Assembly: GCA_002401955.1 (NCBI GenBank)
Contig: NVUQ01000032.1
Location: 1 to 32,672 of the forward strand
Direction: 5' to 3'
Source of the DNA: Flavobacteriales bacterium
Lineage (GTDB): Bacteria > Bacteroidota > Bacteroidia > Flavobacteriales_E > Vicingaceae
DNA length: 32,672 bases
The position numbers and the translations under genes are program-made. How positions within the stretch are numbered: position 1 is the first letter of the stretch; the number at the start of each line of letters is the position of its first letter. Below are positions 25,073-32,672 of the stretch, piece after piece. Under the pieces are notes generated by a model that saw only the letters and a list, made by a program, of their open reading frames with translations, was not told the origin of the DNA and did not search any database.

Positions 25073-26434
25073 CTAATTCAAATATTTAGTTGGATCCGTA
25101 ACTCTTCCTGTTAATGCCGAGGCCGCTGCTGTAATTGGACTTGACAATAAAGTTCTTGCTCCCTCCCCTTGTCGTCCTTCAAAATTTCGGTTTGAAGTAG
25201 AAACACAAATTGCTCCAGATGGAATTTTATCATCATTCATCGCTAAACAAGCAGAACACCCAGGTTCTCGAAACTCAAATCCTGCATCAATAAAAATTTT
25301 ATCCAATCCTTCTTCAATTGCTTCTTCACGAACTTTCATTGATCCTGGAACAACCCAAGCTTCTACTTTTTCAGCCTTTTTATGTCCTTTAATTATTTCT
25401 GCAGCTGCTCTTAAATCTTCAATTCTACCATTGGTACAACTTCCAATAAATACAAAATCTATTTCTTGTTGATTGATTTTATCCTCACCATTAAACCCCA
25501 TATATTTCTTGGCCTTTTCAGTGATAAAAGCGGCATCATCTACTGTTTTACTTATAGTAATTCCTGTATCGGGGGCAGTCCCCACAGTAATCATCGGATA
25601 AATATCTGTAGCATTAAAACGAACCGATTTATCAAATTCAGCCCCATCATCTGTATTCAATGCTTTCCAACCTTCAATTTTATCTTCCGAAAGATGTACT
25701 CTCGATTGAACATAGTTTATGGTTACCTCATCAATCCCAACCATTCCACCACGAGCTCCCATTTCAATACTCATATTACAAACGGTCATTCGTTCTTCCA
25801 TCGACATTTCAGAAAATACATTTCCAACATATTCAACAAAAAAACCTGTTCCTCCTTCTGTTCCCAGTTTTGATATGATATAAAGAACAACATCCTTAGC
25901 GGTTACTCCTTTATTTAATGTTCCATTCACCTCAATTTTCATTGATTTCGGTCTGTTTAACACCAAACATTGTGATGCCAACACCTGTTCAACCTGAGAT
26001 GTTCCAATTCCAAAAGCAATGGCACCAAAGGCTCCATGTGTAGAAGTGTGACTATCTCCACAAACAATGGTCATTCCAGGTTGCGTTTTACCTAAGTCAG
26101 GACCAATAACATGGACAATTCCTTGGTTTTTATGCCCTATACCAAATAGTTCAACACCAAATTCCTTACAGTTATTTGTTAACGATTCTACTTGATGAAA
26201 AGAGGCTTTATCCTTTATTGGTAGGTGCTGATTTATTGTCGGCACATTGTGATCTGCTGTAGCCAAAGTTCTTTCTGGACGAAAAACTTTCTGACCTTTC
26301 TCTCTCAACCCATTAAATGCCTGAGGGCTTGTTACTTCATGGATAAAATGTTGATCTATAAAAACAACATCAACACCTTCTGTTATGCTCTTAACAACGT
26401 GTTTATCCCAAATTTTATCAAATAATGTCTTCAT
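25073..26434 (-). CDS. leuC: 3-isopropylmalate dehydratase large subunit
   Basis: The 453-residue aconitase-family subunit isomerises 2- to 3-isopropylmalate through a 4Fe-4S cluster. The three cluster cysteines are visible in FIGSCTNGRIEDL and in EPGCSACLAMN. VCGDSHTSTHGAFGAIAFGIGT near residues 125-145 is also diagnostic of the family. Length is close to the usual 465-470. It begins 3 bp after the leuA stop, so the two are co-translated, and is followed by a REP-like element before leuD. Confidence 0.95.
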   Translation of the reverse strand: MKTLFDKIWDKHVVKSITEGVDVVFIDQHFIHEVTSPQAFNGLREKGQKVFRPERTLATADHNVPTINQHLPIKDKASFHQVESLTNNCKEFGVELFGIGHKNQGIVHVIGPDLGKTQPGMTIVCGDSHTSTHGAFGAIAFGIGTSQVEQVLASQCLVLNRPKSMKIEVNGTLNKGVTAKDVVLYIISKLGTEGGTGFFVEYVGNVFSEMSMEERMTVCNMSIEMGARGGMVGIDEVTINYVQSRVHLSEDKIEGWKALNTDDGAEFDKSVRFNATDIYPMITVGTAPDTGITISKTVDDAAFITEKAKKYMGFNGEDKINQQEIDFVFIGSCTNGRIEDLRAAAEIIKGHKKAEKVEAWVVPGSMKVREEAIEEGLDKIFIDAGFEFREPGCSACLAMNDDKIPSGAICVSTSNRNFEGRQGEGARTLLSSPITAAASALTGRVTDPTKYLN

Positions 26435-26437
26435 ATT

Positions 26438-27589
26438 TTATGCTTCTACTTGTTCAAATAACTCAACCAAATGCTTGTCTTCAATATTTCTCTCATTATC
26501 TGCCAATTCTAAAAACGATTCGTAAGAATCATTTAATTCATTTACCGACAATGTATATCCTAATTTCTTAGCATGATAATGCAATGCTGCTCTACCGCTT
26601 CTTGCAGTTAAAATAATTTCTGAGCCTTTGGCACCAACATCTGCTGGATCAATAATTTCATAAGTCTCTCTATTTTTAATTACTCCATCTTGATGAATTC
26701 CTGAAGAATGTGAAAAAGCATTTCCTCCAACAATTGCTTTATTTGGTTGAACTGGCATATTCATTTTTTCTTCAATTAATTTACTCATAGAGGTTAGCAT
26801 CGTAGAATCAATTTTATGCGACAATCCAATATGTTTGTGCTGAGATAAAATCATAGCCACTTCCTCTAATGATGTATTTCCTGCTCTTTCACCAATTCCA
26901 TTAATCGTACATTCTACTTGTCGTGCTCCAGCCATAATACCTGCTACACTATTAGCCGTAGCCATTCCTAAATCATTATGACAATGAGTAGATAATATTG
27001 CTTTATCTATATTAGGTACATTATTCATTAGATAGGCTATTTTTTCTCCGTATTGGTGAGGCAAACAATAACCTGTTGTATCGGGTATATTGATGATAGT
27101 AGCTCCTGCATCAATCATAGATTCTGTTACTCTTGCCAAAAACTCATTATCAGTTCTTCCTGCATCTTCGGCATAAAACTCAACTTCAGGTACTAAGTTT
27201 CTCGCAAATTTAACAGCCTTCACTCCTCTTTCTATAATTTCTTCTTGAGTCGATTTTAATTTAAATTTAATATGACTTTCTGAAGTGCCAATTCCTGTAT
27301 GTATTCTCCCATTTACTGCATTTTTTAACGCTTGGGCAGCAACAATAATATCATTTTCTACCGCCCTAGTTAACCCACAAACAGTAGTCTTTTTAATCAT
27401 ATTAGAAATTAATTGAACTGCTTTAAAATCACCAGGGCTTGAAACAGGAAAACCCGACTCAATGATATCTACTCCTAAAAGTTCTAATTCTTTAGCTATT
27501 AATAATTTTTCTGGAATGTCTAATTGACATCCTGGAACTTGCTCTCCATCTCTTAAAGTAGTATCAAAAAAATATAAACGCTTGCTCAT
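26438..27589 (-). CDS. leuA: 2-isopropylmalate synthase, short form without regulatory domain
   Basis: The 383-residue protein has the DRE-TIM metallolyase barrel: [15 protein letters not shown] at the N-terminus, NIPDTTGY and the metal-binding [10 protein letters not shown], with [14 protein letters not shown]. It condenses acetyl-CoA with 2-oxoisovalerate, the entry to leucine synthesis. Typical LeuA is about 510-550 residues with a C-terminal LeuA dimer domain that binds leucine; this one ends soon after the barrel and subdomain, so allosteric feedback may be absent. Homocitrate or citramalate synthase is possible by sequence, but the leuC-leuD-leuB genes directly downstream decide for LeuA. 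Confidence 0.9.
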   Translation of the reverse strand: MSKRLYFFDTTLRDGEQVPGCQLDIPEKLLIAKELELLGVDIIESGFPVSSPGDFKAVQLISNMIKKTTVCGLTRAVENDIIVAAQALKNAVNGRIHTGIGTSESHIKFKLKSTQEEIIERGVKAVKFARNLVPEVEFYAEDAGRTDNEFLARVTESMIDAGATIINIPDTTGYCLPHQYGEKIAYLMNNVPNIDKAILSTHCHNDLGMATANSVAGIMAGARQVECTINGIGERAGNTSLEEVAMILSQHKHIGLSHKIDSTMLTSMSKLIEEKMNMPVQPNKAIVGGNAFSHSSGIHQDGVIKNRETYEIIDPADVGAKGSEIILTARSGRAALHYHAKKLGYTLSVNELNDSYESFLELADNERNIEDKHLVELFEQVEA

Positions 27590-27668
27590 CTTATTTAAAA
27601 GTTCGTTATTTGGAGATTCAAAAGTCCAACAAACACGGATATTTTAGAAATTATTAAACTAATTAGTC

Positions 27669-27684
27669 CTTGTTTCCAAACAAG
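27669..27684. promoter_or_regulatory. Dyad CTTGTTT-CC-AAACAAG between leuA and the divergent gene
   Basis: A perfect 7-bp inverted repeat with a two-base centre in the 149-bp gap between leuA (minus) and the conserved helical protein (plus). It could be an operator for either gene; no regulator gene is adjacent. It resembles the half-site of the 12295-12328 dyad (TTTGTTT), but this is a simple motif. Confidence 0.3.
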
Positions 27685-27738
27685 AAATAAAAATTTTAAA
27701 CAACTGAATATAAGAATATTACGTAAAACTCAATTCAT

Positions 27739-29271
27739 CTGCCCAATCAATTAACATATCAACTTTTTGAACTTATTAAGACTTTATCCAAGTCCGAAAA
27801 AAGAAACTTTAAACTCTATTCTCAAAGAAATTTAACGGATAAACAACTCACTTTTATCCAACTTTTTGATACCATTGATAAAATGGAAAGGTATGATGAG
27901 AAAAAAATAATTAAAAAATTTCCGCATCTAAAAGGAAGTTTATTATCTAATCACAAGGCTAATCTTTATGAACAATTATTAACAAGTTTACGGCTACTTC
28001 ATCATAAAACGCCAACAGTAAGAATTAAGGAATTGATAAGCTTTTCTGATGTGCTCCTACAAAAAGGACTGTACAAACAAAGCTTAAATCAATTATACAA
28101 AGCGAAAGAACTTGCTAAAACACATCATGCTAATATTTTACACTTAGAAATATTAGTTTTAGAAAAGGGTATTGAATCACGATATATTACTAGAAGTCAT
28201 CAAAAAAGAGCGTTAGAATTAATTGATGAATCGAAACAGTTAAGGACCAAAATTAAAAACGAAGGTTTATGGTCTGATTTAGCTCTAAATATGTACGATC
28301 ATTATTTAAAACTTGGTCATATTAAAAACGAAAGTGATTTCAATAAAATATCAATCATTTTTAATGCTAATTTACCTAATACTACAGTTGGTAATCTTTC
28401 CTTTTACGAACATATTTACAAACTACAAAGTTATGTTTGGTTCAATTATATTACTCAAAATTTTGCGTCTTGTTATAAAAATGCCTTAAATTGGGTTGAA
28501 TATTTTGAGCAATTTCCTGAAATGAAATTAAACGATTCCGTTCTTTACATGAAAGGATTACACAATTGTTTATCTGCATTGTTTTATTGTGCTGAAAAAA
28601 TTCGATTTAAAGCACAATTAGATGTTTTAGAAAAATTCATTCAAAATAATAGTTCTTCGTTTAACGAAAACCAATCTATTTTAGCATTTATATATTTAGA
28701 AACTGCTAAGCTTAACCTTTTCTTTTTAACTGGAGAATTTACCAAAGGAGCAGTTTACACCATAGATTTTGAAAAAAAAATAACCAGATATCAATCACAA
28801 ATTGATGTTCACCGAATACTAATATTTCATTATAAAATTGCTTGTCTGAAGTTTGGTAGTGATGATTATAAAGGTAGTATTAAGCATTTAAATTTCATCA
28901 TTAATCATCCAAGTTTAAGTTTAAGGGAAGACATACAAAGCTTTGCGCGAATATTAAACTTAATAGCTCATTATGAGTTAGGTAACGATGATTTAATAGA
29001 GTATCAAATTAAAACTACCTACAAATTCTTGCTCAAATTAGAGGAAATGCAAAAGGTGCAAAAAGTGGTATTTAACTTCTTAAAAAAATCTGTTCACATG
29101 AATAGAAATGACCTACAACCTTATTTTATAGATCTTAAAAATAATTTAGAAAAAATATTAGAGGATAAATACGAAAGAAGGCCGACCCTTTATTTAGATA
29201 TCATATCTTGGTTAGAAAGTAAATTAACTGACAACACAGTAGAAGAAATCATCAAAGCAAAAAGGGTTTAA
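27739..29271 (+). CDS. Conserved helical protein of unknown function, apparent CTG start
   Basis: The first ATG of this frame is 27883, giving 462 residues. The frame is clearly coding upstream: between 27739 and 27882 it reads LFELIKTLSKSEKR, then NFKLYSQRNLTDKQL and IQLFDTIDKM, which looks like the conserved KSEKRxFK N-terminus of a large Bacteroidota helical family. A stop lies at 27724-27726, and no ATG, GTG or TTG exists between it and 27883. CTG at 27739 (then PNQLTYQLFELIK) or ATT at 27733 is therefore the likely start, giving about 510 residues. The protein is mostly alpha-helical, perhaps TPR-like, with no signal peptide or membrane segment. Role unknown. It is divergent from leuA. 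Confidence 0.65.
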   Translation: MPNQLTYQLFELIKTLSKSEKRNFKLYSQRNLTDKQLTFIQLFDTIDKMERYDEKKIIKKFPHLKGSLLSNHKANLYEQLLTSLRLLHHKTPTVRIKELISFSDVLLQKGLYKQSLNQLYKAKELAKTHHANILHLEILVLEKGIESRYITRSHQKRALELIDESKQLRTKIKNEGLWSDLALNMYDHYLKLGHIKNESDFNKISIIFNANLPNTTVGNLSFYEHIYKLQSYVWFNYITQNFASCYKNALNWVEYFEQFPEMKLNDSVLYMKGLHNCLSALFYCAEKIRFKAQLDVLEKFIQNNSSSFNENQSILAFIYLETAKLNLFFLTGEFTKGAVYTIDFEKKITRYQSQIDVHRILIFHYKIACLKFGSDDYKGSIKHLNFIINHPSLSLREDIQSFARILNLIAHYELGNDDLIEYQIKTTYKFLLKLEEMQKVQKVVFNFLKKSVHMNRNDLQPYFIDLKNNLEKILEDKYERRPTLYLDIISWLESKLTDNTVEEIIKAKRV

Positions 29272-29354
29272 GCCAATAAATACAGGGATTAACTGACTTT
29301 TTATCACAATCTATTTATTTACTGTCATTATGGCTTTAATTAGGACAATGGTAG

Positions 29355-29362
29355 TATTTTTG
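29355..29362 (+). promoter_or_regulatory. -7 box TATTTTTG before grpE
   Basis: A perfect TAnnTTTG match 36 bases upstream of the grpE ATG. A degenerate TTTAAT (29335-29340) at about 14-17 bases could act as the -33. No CIRCE element (TTAGCACTC) was found, so HrcA-type control is not visible. Confidence 0.35.
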
Positions 29363-29398
29363 CCAACTCATTTTTCGAGAATATAAAATCATATTGTT

Positions 29399-29953
29399 AT
29401 GAGTAAGAAAGATAAAGTAAAAAAAGAAGAAATAGAAAATGTAGAAGAGCAACAGGCTGAAGATTCAAAAGAAGAAACTCAAGAAGAGGTTGTTGAATTA
29501 TCTAAAGAAGAAGAGCTTGAAATACAAGTTAAAGAAGCAACGGATAAGTATTTAAGATTGTATTCTGAATTTGACAATTTCAGAAAAAGAACTCAAAAAG
29601 AAAAAATAGAACTATATAAAACTGCTGGTGAAGGAGTTATTACCGCCATATTACCAGTGTTAGATGATTTTGAAAGAGCTGAAAAAGCAAATCAAGAATC
29701 TGATGATGCTCAAGTAATAAAAGATGGTTTTAAATTAATTCAAGACAAACTAACTAACACTTTAAAAACAAAAGGGTTAGAAGCTGTTGAATCTCCAGTT
29801 GGAAAAGATTTTAATGTTGAGTTTCATGAAGCGATTACCCAAATTCCTGCACCTTCAAAAAAAGAAAAAGGAAAAGTGTTGGATGTTGTGGAGAAAGGAT
29901 ACGAATTGAATGGAAAAGTAATACGATTTACTAAAGTTGTTATAGGACAGTAA
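29399..29953 (+). CDS. grpE: Nucleotide exchange factor GrpE
   Basis: The 184-residue protein has an acidic, Glu/Lys-rich N-terminal coiled-coil (about 1-70), then LRLYSEFDNFRKRTQKEK, LPVLDDFERA and the C-terminal beta domain with FNVEFHEAITQIPAP and KGYELNGKVIRFTKVVIG. GrpE releases ADP from DnaK as part of the DnaK-DnaJ-GrpE chaperone cycle in the cytoplasm. dnaJ follows downstream on the same strand, separated by an inserted four-helix-bundle gene. Length is usual. Confidence 0.95.
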   Translation: MSKKDKVKKEEIENVEEQQAEDSKEETQEEVVELSKEEELEIQVKEATDKYLRLYSEFDNFRKRTQKEKIELYKTAGEGVITAILPVLDDFERAEKANQESDDAQVIKDGFKLIQDKLTNTLKTKGLEAVESPVGKDFNVEFHEAITQIPAPSKKEKGKVLDVVEKGYELNGKVIRFTKVVIGQ

Positions 29954-29964
29954 AACTCAGTATT

Positions 29965-30358
29965 AAAGTGAAAAGTTTATAAAGTAAAAAGTTGTCATGA
30001 AATGAAAATAGAACGATTTGAAGATATTATCGCATGGCAAAAAGCAAAAGAGCTTACTTATTTAATTTATAAAGAATTAGAAGACAGCAAAGATTTCGGA
30101 TATAAAGACCAAATTCAACGAGCGAGTGTCTCTATAATGAATAATATTGCCGAGGGGTTTGAGCGGAAATCAAATAAAGAATTTAAATACTTTCTATTTG
30201 TTGCTAAAGGTTCATGTGGAGAGGTTCGTTCGATGTTACATTTAGCAAAAGATTTAGAAAAATTATCAGAACAAAGTTTTAATGAAAAGTATAAGTTAGC
30301 AGAGGAAATTTCTAAAATTCTCTCTGGTTTAATCAAAACTTTATAACCTTTTCACTTT
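29965..30358. repeat. 11-bp inverted repeat bracketing the four-helix-bundle gene
   Basis: AAAGTGAAAAG (29965-29975) and CTTTTCACTTT (30348-30358) are exact inverted copies that flank the 30002-30346 gene on both sides, 26 bp before the ATG and just after the stop. The whole 394-bp unit lies between grpE and dnaJ. No target-site duplication is evident. Confidence 0.5.
30002..30346 (+). CDS. Four-helix-bundle protein (23S rRNA intervening-sequence/S23 family)
   Basis: The 114-residue protein has the family marks FEDIIAWQKAKELTYLIY, QIQRASVSIMNNIAEGFER and FLFVAKGSCGEVRSML. This family was first met in open frames inside 23S rRNA intervening sequences of spirochaetes and others, and forms pentameric helical bundles; its function is unknown and it is not a true ribosomal protein. 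Here it is not in rRNA but between grpE and dnaJ, in the same direction, and is bracketed by an 11-bp inverted repeat, suggesting an inserted cassette. Confidence 0.9.
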   Translation: MKIERFEDIIAWQKAKELTYLIYKELEDSKDFGYKDQIQRASVSIMNNIAEGFERKSNKEFKYFLFVAKGSCGEVRSMLHLAKDLEKLSEQSFNEKYKLAEEISKILSGLIKTL

Positions 30359-30379
30359 CAACTTGACAAACTAATTGAT

Positions 30380-31501
30380 ATGAGCAAAAGAGATTATTAC
30401 GAAACGTTAGGCGTTTCTAAAAGTGCTTCAGAAACAGAAATAAAAAAAGCTTACCGTAAAAAAGCTGTTCAATACCATCCGGACAAGAACCCTGATGATA
30501 AAGGAGCTGAAGATAAGTTTAAAGAAGCTGCAGAAGCATACGAAGTATTGAGTAATGCTGAGAAAAAACAGCGTTACGATCAATATGGTCATGCTGGTGT
30601 TGGTGGAGCAGCTGGAGGCGGATTCGGTGGTGGAGGTATGAATATGGATGACATATTCTCTCAATTTGGTGACATTTTTGGCGGAGGCGGAGGCTTCGGT
30701 GGATTTGGAGGCGGAGGTGGTAGAAGGCAGCGTGTTCGTAAAGGGAGTAACCTTAGGGTTCGTGTAAAAATGACTTTAGAAGATATCGCCAACGGAGTTG
30801 AGAAAAAAATTAAAGTTACCAAGTTAGTTAATGCCGAAGGTGTTACAACCAAAACTTGTGCAACTTGTAATGGGGCTGGACAAGTTACCAGAATTGCCAA
30901 TACTATTTTAGGTCAAATGCAAACATCCTCACCTTGCCCTACTTGTGGTGGTGATGGTAAAATGATTGACCAAAAACCTGATGGTGCTAATGCTGACGGT
31001 TTAATCAAAAAAGAAGAAGTTATTACTATCGATATCCCTGGTGGGGTTGAAGATGGAATGCAGCTTTCAGTTTCTGGAAAAGGAAATGCTGGACCAAAAG
31101 ATGGGATTGCAGGAGATTTAATTGTTTTGATTGAAGAGGTTCCTCATAAGACTATTAAACGCGATGGAACAAATCTTTTATATGATTTATACCTCAACTT
31201 TGTTGATGCAGCAATGGGAACTTCTATTGAAATCCCTACTATATCAGGAAAGGTAAAAATAAAAATTGAAGCAGGAACGCAAAGCGGAAAAGTACTTCGT
31301 TTAAAAGGAAAAGGTCTTGCGAACATTCAAGGTTATGGAAAAGGAGATTTCTTAATCTATGTAAATGTTTGGACTCCTCAAGATCTTTCTAAAGAAGAAA
31401 GAAAAACTTTAGAGAAATTAAGAGATTCTGAGAACTTTAAACCAAATCCAAAAAGTACGGATAAAGGTTTCTTTGATAGAATGAAAGATTATTTCAACTA
31501 A
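30380..31501 (+). CDS. dnaJ: Chaperone DnaJ with a two-motif zinc domain
   Basis: The 373-residue co-chaperone has the J domain with HPD at 33-35, a Gly/Phe-rich linker (about 72-114) and the C-terminal substrate domains. The zinc region has only two CxxCxGxG motifs (Cys160/Cys163 and Cys186/Cys189), where the E. coli protein has four, so one zinc site is expected, a form I associate with Flavobacteriia. It stimulates DnaK ATPase and delivers unfolded clients. Gene order grpE-(insert)-dnaJ fits a chaperone operon; dnaK is not in the window. Confidence 0.95.
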   Translation: MSKRDYYETLGVSKSASETEIKKAYRKKAVQYHPDKNPDDKGAEDKFKEAAEAYEVLSNAEKKQRYDQYGHAGVGGAAGGGFGGGGMNMDDIFSQFGDIFGGGGGFGGFGGGGGRRQRVRKGSNLRVRVKMTLEDIANGVEKKIKVTKLVNAEGVTTKTCATCNGAGQVTRIANTILGQMQTSSPCPTCGGDGKMIDQKPDGANADGLIKKEEVITIDIPGGVEDGMQLSVSGKGNAGPKDGIAGDLIVLIEEVPHKTIKRDGTNLLYDLYLNFVDAAMGTSIEIPTISGKVKIKIEAGTQSGKVLRLKGKGLANIQGYGKGDFLIYVNVWTPQDLSKEERKTLEKLRDSENFKPNPKSTDKGFFDRMKDYFN

Positions 31502-31570
31502 TATTAACATTGCTGTCTTACTGAGCAATAATTTGGAGCAAATTTATTTGGTCAACAAATTGCAGCCGAA

Positions 31571-31674
31571 GAATCTTTTAGCTAATTTTCTAAATAGTTC
31601 TTATAACTCAAAAGATTCATCACATCATTTTCCTGTTTGCTTAAGCAAACAGAAAATTTTGTTCAGAATGACAT
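31571..31674. repeat. REP-like intergenic element with 20-bp palindrome
   Basis: GAATCTTTT (31571-31579) pairs with AAAAGATTC (31610-31618), and a perfect 20-bp palindrome, CTGTTTGCTTAAGCAAACAG, covers 31633-31652. It ends with TTCAGAATGACA (31662-31673), a sequence type common at the edge of dispersed intergenic repeats in this phylum. It lies between dnaJ and its terminator. Confidence 0.45.
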
Positions 31675-31709
31675 AAAAAAGCGAGATGAAATTTCATCTC
31701 GCTTTTTTT
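31675..31709. terminator. Rho-independent terminator after dnaJ
   Basis: The 22-bp palindrome at 31681-31702 (GCGAGATGAAA/TTTCATCTCGC) is preceded by six A and followed by seven T, so it can act in both directions. It closes the grpE-dnaJ unit. Confidence 0.9.
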
Positions 31710-31737
31710 GAATCCAATAATCTATCATGTATTTTCG
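31707..31737 (+). promoter_or_regulatory. Promoter for the OmpA-family gene
   Basis: TTTG (31707-31710), 19 bases, then TATTTTCG (31730-31737), one base off TAnnTTTG. The -33 overlaps the T-tract of the dnaJ terminator. ATG 31758 is 20 bases downstream. Confidence 0.4.
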
Positions 31738-31757
31738 TTAAAGATATTTATTCGTTT

Positions 31758-32672
31758 ATGAAAAGGTTCTTTCTGTTTACTTTAATTGTTTTGACTTTCA
31801 TTTCAAACCAATTAATTGCTCAAAATTTAATACCCAATCCAAGTTTTGAAGCTCAAGATAGTTGCCCGACAGTAAGATTTCATGGGTTAACTTTAGTCAA
31901 AGACTGGACTAGCCCAACAAACGGAACTCCTGATTATTTTCACTCCTGTGGTGACTGGTACTATCAAACCCCTAAGAACACATATGACACTAAGGATCCT
32001 TATCAAGGTAATGCTTACATAGGCATAGCCAATAATGATAATTATAGAGAATACACAATGTCTCAGTTGAGTTCCCCCCTTAAAAAAGGGAGGACTTACA
32101 AAGTAACTATGTTTGCTAGTACATCTAACAACTCCGACTACACTTCCTCTGGCATCGGACTCTACTTCACTAACAATAGTTATTTTGATAGGACCGGGTC
32201 CAAATTTATTGAAGTAAACCCTCAAATAGAAAACACCAAAAATCAAATAATCCCTTCAGAAAATTGGATAAAAATTAGTGGGGAATTTATTGCTCAAGGA
32301 AATGAGCAATTTTTAATTATTGGTTATTTTAAAGAAAAAATGAATTTCATAAACATTTCTGGAAAGAAACCAAAATTAAAACATACTTACATATTTATAG
32401 ACAATGTTAGTACAGTTCTTATAAAACGTCCGAAACTTCAACTTCCTCCAAAAGGAAAAACAAAAATTTTAAAAACGATTTACTTCGAACACAACAAATA
32501 CATTTTAAATAAAGAATCTAACCAAGAACTAACTGAATTAACCGAATTACTTAAAGATAGCAATCATGTTAACATTGAAATTCTTGGTCACACTGATATT
32601 AGTGGAGATGAAGAACATAATATTACACTCTCAAAACAACGAGCAAAAGCAGTAGTAAACTATTTAGTCAAA
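31758..32672 (+). CDS. OmpA-family outer-membrane protein, N-terminal part (runs off the window)
   Basis: The frame is open from ATG 31758 to the window edge (305 codons). A signal peptide (MKRFFLFTLIVLTFISNQ and following LIAQ) is followed by LIPNPSFEA and a jelly-roll-like domain (about 24-225) of the kind often found in front of OmpA domains in Bacteroidota. From about residue 235 comes the OmpA C-terminal peptidoglycan-binding domain: TIYFEHNKYILN, EILGHTDISGDEEHN and SKQRAKAVVNYL. Such proteins anchor the outer membrane to peptidoglycan; the N-terminal domain may bind a surface glycan. It has its own promoter-like signal downstream of the dnaJ terminator. Confidence 0.88.
   Translation, partial: MKRFFLFTLIVLTFISNQLIAQNLIPNPSFEAQDSCPTVRFHGLTLVKDWTSPTNGTPDYFHSCGDWYYQTPKNTYDTKDPYQGNAYIGIANNDNYREYTMSQLSSPLKKGRTYKVTMFASTSNNSDYTSSGIGLYFTNNSYFDRTGSKFIEVNPQIENTKNQIIPSENWIKISGEFIAQGNEQFLIIGYFKEKMNFINISGKKPKLKHTYIFIDNVSTVLIKRPKLQLPPKGKTKILKTIYFEHNKYILNKESNQELTELTELLKDSNHVNIEILGHTDISGDEEHNITLSKQRAKAVVNYLVK

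Noticed and set aside
25466..25878. Two plus-strand frames of 72-135 codons opposite leuC
   Set aside because: They are antisense to highly conserved leuC and have low-complexity, Phe/Ser/His-rich products.
30661..30900. Minus-strand Pro-rich frame in dnaJ
   Set aside because: It is the reverse reading of the Gly-rich linker of dnaJ.
31893..32246. Minus-strand 117-codon frame
   Set aside because: Antisense to the OmpA-family gene, whose frame has a signal peptide and OmpA motifs.

Overview
The window reads as a chromosomal segment of a marine-type Bacteroidota, most likely order Flavobacteriales. The support is AT-rich DNA, -7 boxes of the TAnnTTTG type instead of Shine-Dalgarno-led starts, a uvrD/pcrA-DUF4290-murA gene order, a DnaJ with only two CxxCxGxG motifs, and a secreted adhesin built from PKD/Ig-like modules. 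No rRNA, tRNA, CRISPR array or insertion sequence was seen.

Layout. (1) 1-2736, minus: the 5' part of a large secreted repeat protein, preceded by two small secreted paralogous proteins. (2) 3181-5166, minus: a multi-spanning membrane protein with C-terminal TPRs, TMTC/GT-C-like. (3) 5232-17765: a surface-glycan or lipid modification region. Plus-strand genes are two tandem sulfotransferases, an MBOAT O-acyltransferase, an SGNH-like partner and a JmjC/cupin_8 protein. Then come three aspartyl/asparaginyl beta-hydroxylase (AspH/LpxO) family genes on both strands of a divergent promoter. A minus-strand six-gene operon follows: KAS III, ACP, KAS III, SDR, GT2 and GNAT. (4) 18281-23201, plus: UvrD/PcrA helicase, DUF4290 protein, MurA and a TlpA/ResA-like thioredoxin. 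(5) 23249-27589, minus: leuA-leuC-leuD-leuB. (6) 27739-31501, plus: a conserved helical protein with an apparent non-canonical start, then grpE, a four-helix-bundle gene and dnaJ. (7) 31758-end: the 5' part of an OmpA-family protein.

The most unusual part is 5.2-17.8 kb. All four 2-oxoglutarate oxygenase homologues there lack the carboxylate iron ligand. The three AspH-type proteins lack it by family design. The JmjC/cupin_8 protein lacks it through an Asp-to-Ala change (HxA instead of HxD) while the other iron and 2-oxoglutarate residues are kept. HxA/HxG is the arrangement known from 2-oxoglutarate-dependent halogenases. Next to sulfotransferases, an O-acylation pair and a two-KAS III/ACP/SDR/acyltransferase cassette, this suggests a locus making a heavily decorated surface lipid or glycan; the product cannot be named from sequence alone.

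Other points of note are an Asp in place of the fosfomycin-target Cys in MurA, a four-helix-bundle gene bracketed by an 11-bp inverted repeat inside the grpE-dnaJ unit, a gene whose conserved N-terminus lies upstream of any ATG/GTG/TTG, a LeuA without its regulatory domain, and dispersed REP-like elements sharing CACTCGAACTRACAA.
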